A stretch of 64,000 nt of DNA from Porphyromonadaceae bacterium UBA7087 (lineage in GTDB: Bacteria > Bacteroidota > Bacteroidia > Bacteroidales > Muribaculaceae). The notes beneath the pieces were generated by a model. That model was not told where the DNA came from. It saw only the letters and a program-made list of their open reading frames with translations, and made no database searches. Below, one piece after another: positions 62,540 to 64,000 of this stretch. Position 1 is the first letter of the stretch. The number at the start of each line of letters is the position of its first letter. The translations under genes and the position numbers were made by a program. The DNA lies in contig DKYZ01000084.1 in NCBI GenBank assembly GCA_002493515.1, forward strand, positions 1 through 64,000. The letters run 5' to 3'.

Positions 62540-63157
62540 TCAGATATTTTCTTTTTCAATGATTGTTCTCAATTTATCCTTTGTCCTCCGTATACGCGTC
62601 GCTACAGTGTTACGCTTCATTCCCATCACATCCGCAATCTCGTCGTAAGACAGGTCTTCAAGCCACATCACTATTATCGCGCGGTCAATCTCCGGCAGCT
62701 CCCCCACCAATGTCCGGAGCCATTCAGAATCATCCATCCCGTCCCCCCTGTCGGGCAAGACATTCCCCATCGACATGACATCCACGAACTCACCCTTGGG
62801 ACGCTTCCGGTATGTTGACACACACGTATTCAGCGTCACCCGGTATAGCCACGTCCTCAACTCCGACTCATTGCGGAAACTTTGCAGCCCGCGCCATATA
62901 TTCACCAGGGCATCCTGCCTGAGGTCATCAAAATCCCCCTCACGATAAGAAAACGACCTGCATATACGGTTGATCGTCTCCCCATGACTCTCCACCAACT
63001 CAATAAAACGTGCCTCCTCCCTACATCTCTCCGCCGTAAGCCCGGAAGCCGCCGTCAGCATCCTCCACACCCATCCACTGAGCCTGCCGATCCAACCAGC
63101 CCTCCAGTCAACCGGCCCCATCCCATCCCACGCCCTGTCATCTACTGTTATTGTCAT
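62540..63157 (-). CDS. ECF-type RNA polymerase sigma factor
   Basis: 205 residues. Sigma region 2 about 56-120 (FDDLRQDALVNIWRGLQSFRNE then LRTWLYRVTLNTCVSTYRK) and region 4 about 145-200 (LPEIDRAIIVMWLEDLSYDEIADVMGM then KRNTVATRIRRTKDKLR). The first 32 residues (to WRM) are unusual, Trp-rich and unlike family starts. A later start at Met33 (63061, MLTAASGLTAERCREE) is a good alternative. Promoter not identified. Confidence 0.9.
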   Translation of the reverse strand: MTITVDDRAWDGMGPVDWRAGWIGRLSGWVWRMLTAASGLTAERCREEARFIELVESHGETINRICRSFSYREGDFDDLRQDALVNIWRGLQSFRNESELRTWLYRVTLNTCVSTYRKRPKGEFVDVMSMGNVLPDRGDGMDDSEWLRTLVGELPEIDRAIIVMWLEDLSYDEIADVMGMKRNTVATRIRRTKDKLRTIIEKENI

Positions 63158-63270
63158 TTTTTCTCAACGTTTTTACCCATTTGACCCCCCACCCTCCGAT
63201 AAGTTTCATCAAGCCCCGAAAAAATCCCCAGGCCCCTCTGACGCAATTCCCTTAATCCGGAAAAATTTAT

Positions 63271-63278
63271 TAACTTTG
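63271..63278 (+). promoter_or_regulatory. -7 promoter box of hsdM
   Basis: TAACTTTG; predicted start near 63283, leader about 45 bases to ATG 63329. It should drive a type I restriction-modification operon. Confidence 0.65.
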
Positions 63279-63328
63279 CATTTCAAGGTTGCCTTCATAT
63301 GTGAGTATGGCATTATTTTTTCAGCACT

Positions 63329-64000
63329 ATGATTACAGGACAGATAAAGAACCAGATAGACCAGATATGGGAAACCTTCTGGACGGGAGGTATCACCAAC
63401 TCCATTACGCTTCTTGAACAGATGACCTATCTGCTGTTCATGAAGATGCTCGATGACGCCCAGATCCGGCAGGAGAGCAAGGCTTCGGCTTTGGGCACTC
63501 ATGTCAGTGAGCCGATGTTCGACTATGGTACATGGCATAATCCCGAAACCGATCAGGATGTGGCGATGGCTGATCTACGCTGGAGCAATTTCCGACATTT
63601 CGAGCCGGAGAAGATGTATCGTGTGGTAAGCCGTGACGTGTTTTCCTACATAAAACATCTTAACCGGGGCAAACAGTCGGCCTATTCACGGTTTATGAAG
63701 GATGCTGTCTTTATGATTCAGAATCCTCGCACTCTTGTCAAGGTGGTGGACGGAATCAGCGCACTCGACATGAACAACCGCGATGCGATGGGCGATGTAT
63801 ATGAATATGTGCTCGGCAAGATGGCGGCAAGCGGCACCAACGGGCAGTTCCGTACTCCCCGCCACATTATACGCATGATGGTGGAACTGATGCAGCCGAC
63901 ACTCGACGATACTATCTGCGACCCGGCGATGGGCAGCGCCGGATTCATAGTGGAGAGTGCCAAATACGTTCAGGAGCATTATAAGAGGGAACTCGCCAAG
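63329..64000 (+). CDS. hsdM: type I restriction-modification DNA methyltransferase subunit, 5' part
   Basis: N-terminal 224 codons of HsdM, open to the end of the window. HsdM N-terminal helical domain (IKNQIDQIWETFWTGGIT, LLEQMTYLLFMKMLDD), DLRWSNFRHF, then the adenine-methyltransferase start: GQFRTPRHIIRMMVELMQP near 172 and SAM motif I CDPAMGSAGFIVESA near 194. The NPPF catalytic motif must lie beyond the window. hsdS and hsdR are expected downstream. Confidence 0.93.
   Translation, partial: MITGQIKNQIDQIWETFWTGGITNSITLLEQMTYLLFMKMLDDAQIRQESKASALGTHVSEPMFDYGTWHNPETDQDVAMADLRWSNFRHFEPEKMYRVVSRDVFSYIKHLNRGKQSAYSRFMKDAVFMIQNPRTLVKVVDGISALDMNNRDAMGDVYEYVLGKMAASGTNGQFRTPRHIIRMMVELMQPTLDDTICDPAMGSAGFIVESAKYVQEHYKRELAK

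Noticed and set aside
1..64000. tRNA, rRNA or tmRNA genes
   Set aside because: No cloverleaf or rRNA-like segment was recognised in any intergenic gap, though a covariance-model scan could not be run.

Overview
This 64 kb window looks like chromosomal core sequence of a Bacteroidales bacterium, most likely a Muribaculaceae-type gut species (the family is inferred from gene content, not proven). Three things support this. Promoters carry the Bacteroidetes -7 box TAnnTTTG (at least 17 examples), in several cases with a -33 TTTG. The gene families are typical: GLPGLI protein plus regulatory-domain outer-membrane barrel, C10 peptidase, BlaI/M56-TonB pair, RprX/RprY-like two-component system, DUF4290, DUF3127, GT3-like glycogen synthase. 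Base composition is moderately GC-rich. No rRNA, tRNA, CRISPR array or prophage was seen.

Layout. 0-9 kb: SLC6-type transporter, S1/P1 nuclease, a PD-(D/E)XK protein directly in front of a UvrD/PcrA helicase, nspC (polyamine synthesis), a secreted C10 protease. 9-15 kb (minus strand): OmpA protein, small acidic protein, rimM, murA, DUF4290, tsaB, and a FAD dehydrogenase with its own promoter. 15-20 kb: HAD phosphatase, rarA, a porin-like protein with an Asp/Trp tract, serC-serA. 20-26 kb: folE, SPOR protein, tpiA, a tyrosine phosphatase and three transporters. 26-35 kb: a lipoprotein that appears frameshifted, a barrel protein, blaR/blaI-type and rprXY-type regulators, then GLPGLI and a large barrel protein. 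35-39 kb: a REP-associated tyrosine transposase (RAYT) riddled with its own REP-like palindromes, and a beta-helix protein. 39-44 kb: glycogen operon (DUF3127, glycogen synthase, glucan phosphorylase). 44-51 kb: rsmG, MBL hydrolase, and the glycine cleavage operon gcvT-gcvH-gcvPA-gcvPB-lpd. 51-57 kb: LolC/E-like permease, htpG, ligA. 57-62 kb: five-gene operon SPFH / alpha-beta hydrolase / membrane MurF-like ligase / crcB / CDF transporter. 62-64 kb: ECF sigma factor with a membrane partner, then the start of a type I restriction-modification locus (hsdM) cut off by the window end.

Most convergent gene pairs share a strong hairpin that should terminate transcription from both sides. Metabolically the window links serine synthesis (serA, serC), glycine cleavage to one-carbon units (gcv, lpd), folate/pterin entry (folE), glycolysis (tpiA) and glycogen turnover.

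The most unusual object is the RAYT at 35.5-36.2 kb. Five 24-base REP-like units lie inside its coding sequence, in both orientations and all in frame because 24 is a multiple of three. A sixth lies in its leader. Other points worth checking are a MurA whose usual fosfomycin-target Cys is Asp, a likely BlaI operator placed on its own promoter, a terminator inside the gcv operon, two apparently leaderless genes, and an SSB-like acidic tail on the DUF3127 protein.
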